From Ustilaginoidea virens (taxonomy: Eukaryota > Ascomycota > Sordariomycetes > Hypocreales > Clavicipitaceae), in contig NC_057316.1 of the NCBI RefSeq assembly GCF_000687475.1, positions 5,766,001 through 5,830,000 on the forward strand: a DNA stretch of 64,000 nucleotides. The letters are read 5' to 3'. Shown piece by piece: positions 11,163 to 21,420 of the stretch (position 1 is the first letter of the stretch; the number at the start of each line of letters is the position of its first letter). The position numbers and the translations under genes were made by a program. Below the pieces are notes generated by a model. It was not told where the DNA came from, ran no database searches, and worked only from the letters and a program-made list of their open reading frames with translations.

Positions 11163-11417
11163 CAGCTTTTTGCAATGGACTTCAATCCCGTTCGAGCTTT
11201 GCTTCAGACCAGTATCACAAGCTTGTCAGAATTGGCATCTTTGCGCGTCAAAGTCGAAACGACTGATTCTCACTTCTGCGGTGTTTGAGCGCTATTCTGA
11301 GACGAGTATACAGTATAGGAAAACCCAAAGTGAACTATTTATCGGAGGGCCCATCAGACGTCCCAAGCATGACCATCATCATCGATTACTCTCACTGGAA
11401 ATCATCACTTGGCCCAA

Positions 11418-14400
11418 ATGGCTGATTATCGGCGGTTCCTGGACCTGAACCTGGGTCACGCGGGCATTTTGACGTACATTCCCTCCGATGACCCGGAAAA
11501 TGGTCCTGGCATATTGCATACTACCAGACTTACATCGAAAGGCAAGGATTTTTGGCTGAGTATCCCATCCTGAACTACATGTCAGCTAACGGAGATTTTT
11601 TTTTTCAGCTCCGGATTTCAAGATGACTGGCTCCTCAGCAGAGCTGTACCCGCCATCGAAGGACACGGTAACGAGATCTCAATGTAAATCATGGACTGAG
11701 CGGAGAGAGCAGGAAAGATGGCTCTCAACTTACCAACCAGAGCTTTTCGTCGGTGGAGGTGACGCCATCCTGAAATTTCTCAAGCAAGATAGTGATCAAC
11801 CGGAGGAGACTAAAGTTACTGGTAACGATGGTTCCCTGCTCGCTCTGGGAGAAATGACAGATTTCAGGGTTCCCTCAGAAACGAAAGGGACCCCGTTGCT
11901 TGCAGTTGCTACAGGGAAAACCGGGGAGCTTCTACGGCTGGCGCGTATCGACGAATCAAAATGGCAATGGGGAGATGACCATGATGCCTTTGTTCACCTC
12001 TCAGTCACTGATCCTGCACTCAAAGAAGAAGAGGCGATCTGGGCTGGGGACGGCTTACCGATCCTGAATGTCAAATCTGCGACAACTCATTGGAAAACGG
12101 GCAGTATTCGATGGCTGCTTGTTCAAACTCAAAATTCCGTGACAATCCTACAGCCCGAATATCATCCGGTTCCAATACCAGACAGTGCAAACCCCGGGAT
12201 GCCTCCCTTTCGGGCGCCATCGTTTATTGCCCCAACGCCGTTGATCACTCTTTCTCACCAGGAAACTGGTGGCTACGAGCTTTCCAGTGTCTGTTTCAAT
12301 CCACCTTCGGCTGCGTCGCCCCCACAGATAGCCGTCATTGATCAACGTGGCTATTGGAGCATTTGGGAAGTCCTGGGCACATGGCAGGTCGGCAAGAAAA
12401 CGGTTCGACTTTCATTATTCAAGTGCGGCAACATAATCGACGGCTTTATGCCTTCCCTTCCTCAGCAATCAAGATATACGCTGCAAAGGCATGGCATACT
12501 GCCGTTTGGGGCCAGTGACAGTCCTGATGAACCCACTGTCTCTGTCAATCGTGACGAGGCTATCAGGCGCAGCGCCAAGCCATCGCGACACATGCTATTG
12601 TGGAATTCTTTACGCATTGACATTATCGACCTCGAGAAAAGCTCCCGTCTTCCCAAAGTCGATATTTTGAAAAGTTCGCGAACTAAGCCCGATTTTATTT
12701 TGGATATCCAATCGAGCCCGGCTAACCGTAATCACGTTTTCGTTTTAACTGCGCGGCAGGTTATCTGGCTAGACTTATTACCTGAACTCACGGATCCGAA
12801 ACAAGCCCGAAAACCCCGCATTCTGCTTACCTGCTCTCATGCTGGCCTTGGGAACGCGGATTCCAAGATGTCTCTCTGTCAAACATCCGGTAATGATCCT
12901 TTTGAGACCTTGGTGTTGATTTACGGTGCCTCGTTGAATCAGGTCGCGGTTTATCGGTTCAGTCTCTGCCGCGAAACGTTGCTTCCTCAATGGCACCGAC
13001 ACATCACTTGCCTGTGTAGAGACAATGACAAACTGTCGTCCAAAAGGCCGCAGTTTATCAGTATACTGCCTTCATGGGTCGAGTCGTCTCTTGTGCCTCA
13101 GGAACCAGGGCCAGGTGCAAAGTACGCACGGGAAAAGGTAGAGTTCTATCAAGTGACCATTGTCGAGGAAGATTTAAGTGTGCAGTACTGTATATGCGCA
13201 AGCTCAACAGACCCCAACTTGAACGTAGCTCTTCCTACCTTCAGGATTGGCTCGACACGATTGGAACAGCGCCAATATTGGAGAAAGAGGCGTAGGCGGT
13301 ATTTGCGAAGACTTCAAAATGCATTCGTCATCCCTGATGGTATGACGGACAGAGAGCTCGAATCTTTAGTCCAGCCGCCAATGGCTGAGCGAGATTACGA
13401 AGTCGGCAGACTCGGTGGTGGTGAAGATGAACACTGTGATGAAGGCGACGAAGACAGTTGTCGACCTGTTACTACGTCGAAGCTTGAATTGATTTCTCAA
13501 ACCATTGCATCCGAACTGCTAAGTGCAGTCGATCACGGACAGTGCGTTCTACCCAGCGAGCTGATTGGTTTGGTGCAAGGCACCATCGATCGTGGACTCG
13601 CGAAGGGTTCGCAACCTCTTATATCCTGGTAGGCAGTCTTGTATAGGTCCCTGATTCTGAAGCCATACTAAAGACATGACTGCAGGATGCAACTCTTCCC
13701 AGAAGTCTCGCAGGTGGTGCCGTGCAATGACACTGGCGAAGGAAGCGAGGCGAATATAGAGAAGCTACTAGAAAACGCTGTGGATCCTGTCATAATCACA
13801 CAACTCAGGCGACGACCCGTCAATGAGCCGCCGACCTCGCTTTTGGAATATCCGACCCTGCTGCGACAGTTTTCCGAACTGTGGCTGGACCCAGTGGCAA
13901 GTCTGCTTTCAGAAGAGATGCAGCAGGTTCGAAAAACATGGGTTTGCGAGACTGCCAGAGATTATTTCTTGTCAAGTTACGGTGTATTGGTTCAAAGTGT
14001 TCCTTTGTTCGGCCAATTTGGGGCTGAGGCTGCGGAAGAAGCTGACGGTTTTCCAGCCTCTACTCGGCGATGCGCTTGGTCAGCGCAGACGACGCCCAGA
14101 ATTGCCTCGTCATCCCCGCTCCAGTCTCGGTCGGCCTCGCCAGGGGATGATTCTGTTGGTGCTGCATTCCGCCGTCTGCAGCTTCTTGCGCCAACCTTGA
14201 AACCGGGGCCACTGGGGTCACTCAGACAGGCCAAGGTTCTTTCCTACTGGCCCACAGAGCGAGGTGTTGACACAGATGATTACGTCTCTAGCGTTGCTTT
14301 AGCTACTGAGGAGAAGTTCTCACATGCAAAGGAACGTTTGCGGCGAATCGAAGCAAAGAGAAAAGCCCAGGCCGAAAAGTACGCGCTACCGTCGCTCGTG

Positions 14401-14625
14401 CGGCAAGGGTTCCCTCCCAGTGATGATGTGGGCGAAGGCGAGTCCGTGTTTGAGCGGCGACAGCGGCCGACACAAATCTTGTCTAGCCAGCAAGGCATAG
14501 CACAAGGCTCATCGCAGAGTCAAGGATTCGCAGGCCCATCGATGACGATGAGTCAGCCCGTGTCGGGCGCGTTTGGGGACAGGAAGAAGGTCAAGAAGGG
14601 CAGGAGAAAGAGCGGGTTTAGATAG
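11418..14625 (+). CDS. RNA polymerase I transcription initiation factor Rrn6-like
   Basis: Three exons, 11418-11559, 11609-13628 and 13686-14625, give 1033 residues. Intron 1 is only 49 bp, with GTATCC donor, GCTAAC branch and a T10-CAG acceptor; intron 2 is 57 bp with donor GTAGGC. The N terminus (MADYRRFLDLNLGHAGILTY, DDPENGPG), the long beta-propeller-like middle with repeated W and G residues, the helical part (EYPTLLRQFSELW) and the Lys/Arg-rich tail (KKVKKGRRKSGF) match the fungal RRN6 family. Rrn6, with Rrn7 and Rrn11, forms the core factor that brings Pol I to the rDNA promoter in the nucleolus. The family evolves fast, so the assignment rests on overall layout and end motifs. The start shares a divergent promoter with spc25. 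Confidence 0.87.
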
Positions 14626-15109
14626 CTGGCCGGCCATGCATGAAGTGCAGATGCCATGACTTTGGTCGCGGTTAGAGGATGGGCACACAGGTGTGTAGCA
14701 AGGGTGGTATCATAGGAGAATACCAATCCGATCCAACTTGTAGTTCCCAAAGTCGCAGGTTCTGTTTGTCAATTTCGGTTGCCATGTGCTGGGGTTGACG
14801 TGAAGAGGAGGAAGACGGCGGCCAATTTCTCGTCGTGACATGACATGACAGCGGGGTTGACAAGTTGCGAGGTTGTAGCAAGTACCGAACCCCCACCAGG
14901 AAATGGCTGAACCTACACTCTCTCTGCCTGCGTCTTTTTGACTCACGCAGCACGAAGTCTGAAAGTTGGAAACAGCCGGGCAAGCATCGTCTTCCCGGCC
15001 CGTTTAATAGCAGCACAGTCTCCATCTTGCTTCGCCCATATCCAAGCCGGCCAGCCCGCAGCACAGCGGGCTGACGTTCACAGCGAACTGACGTTGCAGA
15101 AGAAGCAAC
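14626..15109. other. Intergenic spacer rrn6 / PITH gene
   Basis: 484 bp between codirectional genes. Nothing gene-like is seen. Palindromic GGCCGGCC lies just after the rrn6 stop. The promoter of the PITH gene must be here. Confidence 0.5.
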
Positions 15110-15988
15110 ATGTCCCACTGCCACGACGAGCATGTTGGCCACGGCGGCCATGGCCACGACGAGCACGACCACTCAGACGACGTGGCGCCGGCGTTGCAGT
15201 CGTCCTTGTACCAGCAGATCAACTTTGACGAAATCACCACGCTCAACGAGTCGACAAGGGACGCCGGAAAGGCCGTTGTCAAGAAGACGTGGGCTGAGAG
15301 GCTGGATCCAGAACCGGAACTGGAAAGTGATGCCGACGAGCAGCTTCTCATGACGGTGCCGTGAGTCTCGATTGCTTTATGGTGTGTTGATGTCTGCCAA
15401 AAAGAAAAGGAAGAAGAAGAGAAACAGAAAGAGAGAAAGAGAGAGAGAGAGAGACACATACACACAGAGGGAGGGAGAGACATACACACACAGAGAGAGA
15501 GAGAGAGAGGAACGATGGGGTGAAATCCCTGCATCGCGGTAGACGCTGACAACAACCGGAGCAGATTTGCAGCCCAAGTCAAACTTCACTCCATCCTCAT
15601 TCGCACATCGCCAGCTCTGTCCGCCCCCAAGACTCTGCACCTGTACATCAACCACGACAACCTCGACTTTTCGGCGGCAGAAGAGCTCGACCCGGTGCAG
15701 AAGCTTGAGCTTTCGCAGACGTCGGAGGTGCAGGAGATTCCGGTCAAGAGAGCGCTCTTCGGCAAGGTGCAGCGCCTGGTGCTCTTTTTCGTAGACAACT
15801 TTGGACAGGGGGACGAGCAGGTCTCGCGGGTCAGCTACGTCGGGTTCAAGGGGGAGTGGACACGCCTGGGCAAGGCGCCTACGAGCATCTTGTACGAGGC
15901 CGCGCCGCAGCCGGGAGATCACAAGCTCAAGGGGACGAGCGTCAACGAGATGGGGAGCGGGATTGGGGGGAGGGGCCCGGGGATGTAG
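15110..15988 (+). CDS. PITH-domain protein (PITHD1-like)
   Basis: Two exons, 15110-15360 and 15565-15988, give 224 residues; donor GTGAGT, acceptor GCAG, phase 2. The N terminus is His/Asp-rich (HCHDEHVGHGGHGHDEHDH), which could bind metal. The rest is the PITH beta-sandwich: LYQQINFDEITTLNES, QVKLHSILIRTS, KTLHLYINHDNLDFS and YVGFKGEWT. PITH domains are found in thioredoxin-like proteins that bind the proteasome and in free-standing proteins such as this one; this protein has no thioredoxin part. A downstream AG at 15571-15572 was rejected as acceptor since it shifts the frame out of the domain. The 204-bp intron carries a GA/ACACAC microsatellite. Confidence 0.93.
15410..15512 (+). repeat. 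Purine-rich GA/ACAC microsatellite inside the PITH-gene intron
   Basis: Runs of AAGA, GAGAGA and ACACACA fill much of the 204-bp intron. The purine bias on the coding strand leaves little polypyrimidine before the acceptor at 15564. Confidence 0.85.
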
Positions 15989-16389
15989 CTGGCGGGTTAG
16001 AGCAAGTCAACGAAAAACACGAGCATACCCATACCCCTTGGCCTGTTGCCATGCGTCCCGGGGTGTCTCGTTGCACCTCAACACGGGGGGGGGGTACGCC
16101 GTACGGGTTGGTTTGTCTGTCTGCGTCAAGTTGATGGTGATTCCTTGGTTCCGTGCAGCGGCAGCCAGCTCGGTAAGCCTCAGAAGTTCAGATGGGTTCT
16201 CGGTGGGGCCAGCGTTGCGGCGCAAACCCGACGTATAGCCGAGCCGAGCCTGAGCCTGAGACTCCGTCGTCCGTCGCCCCCAAAATTTCACAGGAATCAA
16301 CGACCAAACGACGACAAATCGACAAATCGGCAAATCGACAAATCGACAAACGACAAACGACACGCAAAACATCCATCGAAAGTCGAAAG

Positions 16390-16438
<49 letters not shown>

Positions 16439-16465
16439 AGACAACGAAGCCAGCCCCGGACGGCC
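15989..16465. other. Spacer / 5' region of uL3m gene
   Basis: 477 bp. It contains a short tandem of CGACAAAT-type units (about 16313-16360) followed by an uninterrupted run of 47 A. No gene is supported. Confidence 0.55.
16390..16436 (+). repeat. Poly(A) run of 47 in the uL3m leader
   Basis: An unbroken A tract ends 29 bp before the uL3m ATG. Long dA:dT tracts exclude nucleosomes in yeast promoters; here it may lie in the promoter or 5' UTR. Assembly or sequencing can shift its length. Confidence 0.9.
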
Positions 16466-17485
16466 ATGCCACCCCGTCTCCCCTCGAGGGCTGCGGCTTT
16501 GGCCCGGCCATCCGCGCTCCTCGCCCACAACCCCCCCCCGCGCCGCCTGCTTCTCCCCGCCATGGTGCCTCGGCGCGGCATACGATACGGCTGGTCCACG
16601 GCACCGCCGCGATCCAAGCACCGACGCTTCAACCAGCCCAACTCGGGCCTGCCCGCCCTCACGACCGGCCCGGCAGCCGCGCTGAAGCGGCGGGAGAAGA
16701 CGACGCCCCTGCGGGCCGGCGTGCTCGCCACCAAGGTGGGCATGACGAGCACCTTCCAGGGCAAGACGCGCGTGGCCTGCACGGTCCTGCAGCTCGACCA
16801 GGTGCAGGTGGTGGCCAACAAGACGAGGGCGCGGCACGGCTACTGGGCGGTGCAGGTCGGCGCCGGGTCCCGGCCGGCCAGGAACGTGACGAGCCCCCTG
16901 CTGGGGTACTACGAGGCCAAGGGCGTGGCGCCCAAGCGGGAGCTGGCCGAGTTTGCGGTCCGCGGGCCGGAGGGCCTGCTGCCCGTCGGCGCGCAGCTGC
17001 TGCCGGACTGGTTCCAGGTCGGCCAGTACGTCGACGTGCGCGCCCGCTCGCGCGGCATGGGCTTCGCGGGCGGCATGAAGCGCCACGGCTTCGCGGGCCA
17101 GGAGGCCTCGCACGGCAACTCCAAGAACCACCGCACCATTGGCACCACGGGGCCCTCGCAGGGCGGCGGCAGCCGCGTCCTGCCGGGCAAGAAGATGCCC
17201 GGCCGCATGGGCAACGACTGGGTCACGGTGCAGAACCTCAAGGTCGTCCGGGCCGACGCCGAGCTGGGCGTCGTCCTGGTCAGCGGCGCCGTGCCCGGGC
17301 CCAAGGGCCGCACGGTCAAGCTGCAGGACGCCAAGAAGCGCAAGCCGCCCGCGCTGCCGCACCGGGAGAAGGCGCTGAGGGAGCTGAACGAGAGGCATCC
17401 CGACGCGGACGCGCAGCTGCAGGCGGCGCGAGAAGCGCACCTGGAAATGAAGGAGCGGCGACGATCCAAGCCGGCCGCGTGGTGA
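16466..17485 (+). CDS. Mitochondrial large-subunit ribosomal protein uL3m (Mrpl9 type)
   Basis: Single exon, 339 residues. The N terminus is rich in Arg, Ala and Pro without acidic residues (MPPRLPSRAAALARPSALL), as expected of a mitochondrial presequence. The uL3 core follows: TTPLRAGVLATKVGMTSTF, then the near-invariant loop GFAGGMKRHGFAG, SHGNSKNHRTIGTTG and GKKMPGRMGNDWVTVQNL. This loop reaches toward the peptidyl-transferase centre of the large subunit. The start is the first ATG after the A47 tract; the frame upstream has no ATG that adds a plausible domain. Third codon positions are almost all G or C, stronger than in glt1 or pmt2. The gene converges on coa1 with a hairpin between them. 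Confidence 0.96.
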   Translation: MPPRLPSRAAALARPSALLAHNPPPRRLLLPAMVPRRGIRYGWSTAPPRSKHRRFNQPNSGLPALTTGPAAALKRREKTTPLRAGVLATKVGMTSTFQGKTRVACTVLQLDQVQVVANKTRARHGYWAVQVGAGSRPARNVTSPLLGYYEAKGVAPKRELAEFAVRGPEGLLPVGAQLLPDWFQVGQYVDVRARSRGMGFAGGMKRHGFAGQEASHGNSKNHRTIGTTGPSQGGGSRVLPGKKMPGRMGNDWVTVQNLKVVRADAELGVVLVSGAVPGPKGRTVKLQDAKKRKPPALPHREKALRELNERHPDADAQLQAAREAHLEMKERRRSKPAAW

Positions 17486-17789
17486 TGTCTCGCACGAATC
17501 CATGTCGTGAGTTTTCTTTGGCGGGAGGGAGCTTTTCATTCATGCTTCCTATCCGTCATGGGAGGGAGGTTTCATTCATGCTGCCTCTCCATGACGGATA
17601 GGAAGAGGCTTTTTTTTTTTTTTTTTTCACATTCGTCTGCTCCTTTGTACTGTATAGAAGCCCTATGAAATGTAGCAAAAATTCACCGTCCACTTCTTCC
17701 TCTTCTTCGTTTCAATCCCCTCGTATGGCCGGCCTCGTCCCTTGACTTGCCCTCTCCATCCTCACAATTCTGACCCTCCCACCCGGGCT
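17486..17789. other. Convergent 3' spacer uL3m / coa1
   Basis: 304 bp between two converging stops. The left part holds a perfect inverted repeat and an 18-T tract; the right part is CT rich. An imperfect direct repeat of about 29 bp (GGGAGGGAG, TTTCATTCATGCT) overlaps the hairpin arm and loop. Confidence 0.6.
17545..17627 (+). terminator. Hairpin plus T tract at the uL3m/coa1 convergence
   Basis: CTTCCTATCCGTCATGG at 17545-17561 pairs perfectly with its reverse complement at 17589-17605, leaving a 27-nt loop; four bases later a run of 18 T follows (17610-17627). The form resembles an intrinsic terminator, but Pol II does not need one, so a role in 3' end formation, RNA stability or a Pol III end is only possible, not shown. 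Confidence 0.45.
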
Positions 17790-18594
17790 TCACTTGTTCA
17801 GCACGCCCTGCTGCCTGAACCCCCTCAAGGCATGCGCATCCACCACGTCGTCGACGCCCTCCAATCCCGCAACCAACCCATCACCGCCCAAGAGGCCCTT
17901 GAAGGGGTCGCCGCCCTCCAGCAAATCCACCCACTCCCCGTCCTGGGTCGTCAGGCTCCACTCGGTCGTCTGGAACAGCGACCGCGAGCCGGGGCGATGG
18001 CTTGCGAACCGCATCGTGGCCCAGCCCCGGGTGCCCCGAACCGTAAAGTGGATGTTGATCCGCCCTTGCATCTGGTTCATCTCGCCCCCGATCCACGGGA
18101 TCTGGTGCTTGAAGTAGACGTCGTCGCCGAGGATGTCCCGGGCCCGCGCGTTCTTGCGCAGGGCGTAGAGCGTCGAGGCCACGACGGGCGACGACGTCTT
18201 TTGGTAGTTGAAGATGGCGACGGAGCAGACGCCGATGATGGCGAGGAAGACGGGGAGCGAGCGGCCCCAGCGGAATCGGACCTGGCTGACTTCTATGGAA
18301 GGGGGGTGGGGGGGGGGGGGGTAAGGAAAGAGAGGCGAAAGAGGAAAGAGTCAGCAGCGGGTTAGTCTCGGCAAATGCGGATGCTTGCGGAAAACGCTTT
18401 GCAAGGGAAGGCGAGATACCGGGCAGTTGGCGATCTGCGCGTCTGGACAGGAGCGGGCCGTCGCCGGGTCTGGGAGCTGGCGTTATCCACCGTTGCTGGA
18501 GGCCGGTGCGGCTGGCTGGGCGGGACGAGGCGGCATTGGGTTTGCGACGGCGCAGCGGAGCCGTCAATCTGCGCTGGAGGAGTTGGGACAGCAT
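17790..18594 (-). CDS. Cytochrome c oxidase assembly factor Coa1
   Basis: Two exons on the minus strand, 18594-18420 and 18292-17790, give 225 residues; donor GTATCT, acceptor ATAG, phase 1. The first exon reads as a mitochondrial presequence (MLSQLLQRRLTAPLRRR) and ends in PRPGDGPLLSRRADRQLPE. The second has one membrane helix (SLPVFLAIIGVCSVAIF) and the Coa1 domain, with IPWIGGEMNQMQGRINIHF and ATMRFASHRPGS. Coa1 is an inner-membrane protein that works with Mss51 and Shy1 in early assembly of Cox1. An upstream in-frame ATG at 18648 exists, but MLSQ gives the better targeting peptide. The intron holds a long C tract on the coding strand. Confidence 0.93.
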
Positions 18595-19152
18595 GGCTGT
18601 GGAAGTTGATGTGATGATTTGGGGGGGGGGCGAGCGAGATTCGGACATGTTTTTCAAGGCATCGAGGATCGAGGGCCGAGGGCATCCGGGGGGTCAACTG
18701 GTCTGGTGGGGCTCTTGCCAGCTGCAGCCCACCACGACCACTGACTGACTGACGTCTTTTACTTGACTCGCATTTCCGCAGTATTTCCACAGGAGGTCAA
18801 CTTGCAGCATCTGTCAGATCAAAGGGAGCATACGCTGCATCTGGCGCCTGTTTGGAGAACATCACAGATGGCAAAAAGCAAAAACCCGCTTCGTCCCGTC
18901 ATGGCATTTCTCATACGGTATATCCGTGGTCCAACATGACCTCGACCAACAAACCCGTCTTTTTGTCCCCAACACTCTCGTGCTCCCTCCAGGCACCCCT
19001 GGTGGTGATGAAAGATGGGAAGAGAAGAGAAACGAAAAGAAAAGGGGAAATTAAAAGAATTTGCAACAGAAACGGAACCAAGAAAGAAGAGGAAGAAGTA
19101 GGAGAACCAATCGACGACCGACTGGTTCGAACCCCGTTGGCCCACCGGCCCT
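18595..19152. other. Spacer between coa1 start and unrecognised gene stop
   Basis: 558 bp between codirectional minus-strand genes. No gene is supported. The region near 19010-19105 is strongly A/G rich on the + strand. Confidence 0.5.
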
Positions 19153-20460
19153 TCATCTTCTCAGGCCTCGCCACGGCCCATCATTCTCCCTATCCTCCCC
19201 ATAGGTAAACTTTGCCGGGATCACGGGCACGCTGGGAATCCCCATATTCACATCAGGCACTACGCTCAGCACCTCCTTGTCGACAGTAACCACCGCCGGC
19301 TTGCCGGACCTCAGGTTCCGGGCACTAGTCGGACGCTTGATCCTGCGGCTCGCGGCTCCGTGCTGCTGCGCGTCAGCCGCGTCAGCCGCGTCAGCCGCGT
19401 CGGGGGACAACGGCCCCTTGTCGGCAAGCTCGACCGGCTCGCGATGCTCTGGCTGGCCACTGGCGGCGTGTGCGCCCGCGGACAGACTTCGCCGCGCAGC
19501 AGCCACGGCAGCGCGCATGTTCTTGCGCGAGGCGACGCTCGTCAGCTTCGGGAGGGAAATGTCCCGCGCGGCAGTTATTCGCAGGCGTTTTGGGAGGAAC
19601 CGATGAGCGAGCGTGGACTCGTCTTCTCCGGCATCGTGCTGGGCGGCTCCTTCGTTGTCGCTCTCGTCCGGCACGTCCGACGCTGCGCGCTTGGTGCCTC
19701 GTGACGAGGCGGCGCTCATGGGAGAGCAGACGGCCGAAGCGGCGGCGCACTGACGGGACGGAGTGCAAGGGTTGCCGCCGTGGACGACGCCGCTGCCGTT
19801 GTTGCTGCTTTCGGCGCTCGGGACCGGCGACGTGCGGACGGGAGCCAACGGCCACTGGGGATCAAGGCCTTGTGGATGATGGGAAGTGGCTGGTTGATGA
19901 TGATGAAGATGATGATGATGATGAGGGGACGAGGAGGAAGGAGGTGCGTGGCGGGTAGACAGTACGGCATGGGATGAAAAGAAGCCAGAGGCGACGAGCT
20001 GGTGATAGTTGGCAAAGACCTCGTCCCTGGTCGGCCGCTCCTCGTGCCGGAGCGCGTGCGGGCCATCCCTGGCGCCAGTCCTTGTCCCGCCTGACGGGGA
20101 CGGCGCGGGCTTTGCTTTCCCCCTCGCATCTCTGTCGTCGTCCCTGCGGAGCCGCAGCCGTTCTCGCACGCCCACCCACATCTGTCCAAATATCTTCATT
20201 CTGCCTCCCCTCGACGACGATTTCTCCTCGGCCCCATCCCACAGGCCGCCGAACCGATGCTCCTCGGCGCCGCCGCAACCGCCGGCAGCGGCGGAGAGTC
20301 GCGCGTCGAGCTGAGCGCGTCTTTCCAGCGCCGCCCTCTCCAAAGACCCCAGGAACTGAACCGGGGGGGCAGCCGAGGCGCGGTCGTTCATGGACCCTTC
20401 CTGGAACCGGCCCCGTTGGGCAAGCAGATGGGCAGCGGCTGCTGTTCGCGGAGGACCCAT
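19153..20460 (-). CDS. Uncharacterised basic, low-complexity protein
   Basis: One 435-residue frame on the minus strand, started at the ATG at 20460; the 90 residues further upstream in the open frame include poly-Lys from a T/C tract and are treated as non-coding. I recognise no domain. Likely structured parts are an N-terminal block (VQFLGSLERAALERRAQLDA), a central block (MKIFGQMWVGVRERLRLR, then VFANYHQLVASGFFSSHAV) and a C-terminal block (HRFLPKRLRITAARDISLP, VASRKNMRAAVAAARRSL). Between them lie Ser/Pro/His-rich stretches with a His run coded by a GAT/ATG microsatellite (19896-19924). Basic clusters such as FLPKRLRI suggest a nuclear protein, an inference only. No signal peptide or membrane helix is seen. 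Confidence 0.7.
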   Translation of the reverse strand: MGPPRTAAAAHLLAQRGRFQEGSMNDRASAAPPVQFLGSLERAALERRAQLDARLSAAAGGCGGAEEHRFGGLWDGAEEKSSSRGGRMKIFGQMWVGVRERLRLRRDDDRDARGKAKPAPSPSGGTRTGARDGPHALRHEERPTRDEVFANYHQLVASGFFSSHAVLSTRHAPPSSSSPHHHHHLHHHQPATSHHPQGLDPQWPLAPVRTSPVPSAESSNNGSGVVHGGNPCTPSRQCAAASAVCSPMSAASSRGTKRAASDVPDESDNEGAAQHDAGEDESTLAHRFLPKRLRITAARDISLPKLTSVASRKNMRAAVAAARRSLSAGAHAASGQPEHREPVELADKGPLSPDAADAADAADAQQHGAASRRIKRPTSARNLRSGKPAVVTVDKEVLSVVPDVNMGIPSVPVIPAKFTYGEDRENDGPWRGLRR

Positions 20461-20580
20461 GGCGGAGGAGGTTTTTCTTTTTTTTTCTTTTTTTTTTTTT
20501 CTTTTTTTTTTTTTTTTGCGCGCGGTCAACTTGTAGAGTCTGCGAGGAAAGGTTATTCTATGCGGCTCCCGCGTGGCTTC

Positions 20581-20618
20581 TGTGCGTGTGCGTGTGCGTG
20601 TGCGTGTGCGTGTGTGTG
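20581..20618 (+). repeat. (GTGTGC)n / (GT)n microsatellite
   Basis: Alternating GTGCGT units pass into pure GT. It lies about 120 bp upstream of the predicted start of the uncharacterised gene. Confidence 0.9.
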
Positions 20619-21039
20619 ATTCTGCGAGGTGCTTGAATTGTTTTTTTTTGTTGATGGCTTCATCAGGGCCGTGGAACGGGGCATCCGGCGTCTTTGAGCA
20701 GAGGCACCCGCAGGCATCCGCAGCTGTCACGAGTCAGGCAGCAACCGGTTCCTTTGGCAAGGAATCGTGGTGGAATGCTTCGTATTGCCCATGGCTCGGT
20801 CCAGTCTGGTCTGTTTTGTTGTTGACAACGGCCGCTAAAGCAGGCCGCGCCAACCCACCAGCAACAACTCGGGGTGCCGAATCAAACGCCTTGTCGTAAA
20901 TCCGTTGCCCGTTGCCCGTTGCCCGTTTGCCGTGACGGCAACGCGCCCCTGCGCCCGCACGTGACCTCACCACGGCAACCACGGACGGGAAATCCCCTTG
21001 ACAAATGCACAAGCTGATGGATTACTGCCTCATTAGGCA

Positions 21040-21145
21040 GGAGGCAGGTATGTACATACCTCCCAAGGTAGTATGCGGTACGGTATGTGGGTATCTAGGT
21101 AGTATATTAGGTACCTACTTCGGTACCTGGGTAGGTAGTATGCAT
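21040..21145. repeat. GGTACCTA / GGTAGTAT palindrome island
   Basis: Contains ATGTACATACCT, GGTAGTATGCGGTACGGTA, GTAGTATATTAGGTACCTA and GGTACCTGGGTAGGTAGTAT. It belongs to the same intergenic island family as 5975-6055. Confidence 0.65.
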
Positions 21146-21354
21146 GCGCTGGCCGCTGCACACCTCATGCAACGGCATTTCTGGGCATTCCATGCAAGCG
21201 CGTCGGGCCGCTTCCCCGGTCTTTGTCGAGCACGCCAGTGCAGCCAACAAGGACTGACGCCCGATTCGAGGGCTGCGAGTCTATTTTCTCAGTTGGTTCG
21301 CAGACGACGCCGTACCAGGGACAAGGATCAGCAGAGGCCCAGCTGCCAGACACC

Positions 21355-21420
21355 TATACCTGGGTACCTACCTAGGAGGTACCTACCTCTTTCCTCTTTA
21401 GGTTAGCTACCTCCTAAACG
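21355..21420. repeat. GGTACCTACCTAGGAGG island
   Basis: GGGTACCTACCTAGGAGGTA can fold on itself (ACCTACCT against AGGAGGTACC), followed by ACCTACCTC and GGTTAGCTACCTCC. It is another intergenic island. Confidence 0.65.

Larger units (their letters stand above)
10989..11417. other. Divergent promoter spc25 / rrn6
   Basis: 429 bp separate the two start codons. It holds an MluI cell-cycle-type hexamer ACGCGT at 11127-11132, and a TCACGTG box at 11156-11162 that overlaps the palindrome CGTGATCACG (11151-11160). No gene is seen. Functional roles are inferred from the motif types only. Confidence 0.6.

Noticed and set aside
15567..15794. Alternative acceptor at 15571-15572 for the PITH gene
   Set aside because: It moves the reading into a Ser/Thr/Arg frame without the PITH motifs; the acceptor at 15563-15564 keeps them.
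16046..16465. Longer N terminus for uL3m through the poly(A) tract
   Set aside because: The open frame has no upstream ATG start and would add poly-Lys before a clear mitochondrial presequence.
19125..19145. tRNA-like TTCGAAC with partly paired flanks
   Set aside because: Four of five T-stem pairs form, but there is no matching acceptor strand or A box upstream.
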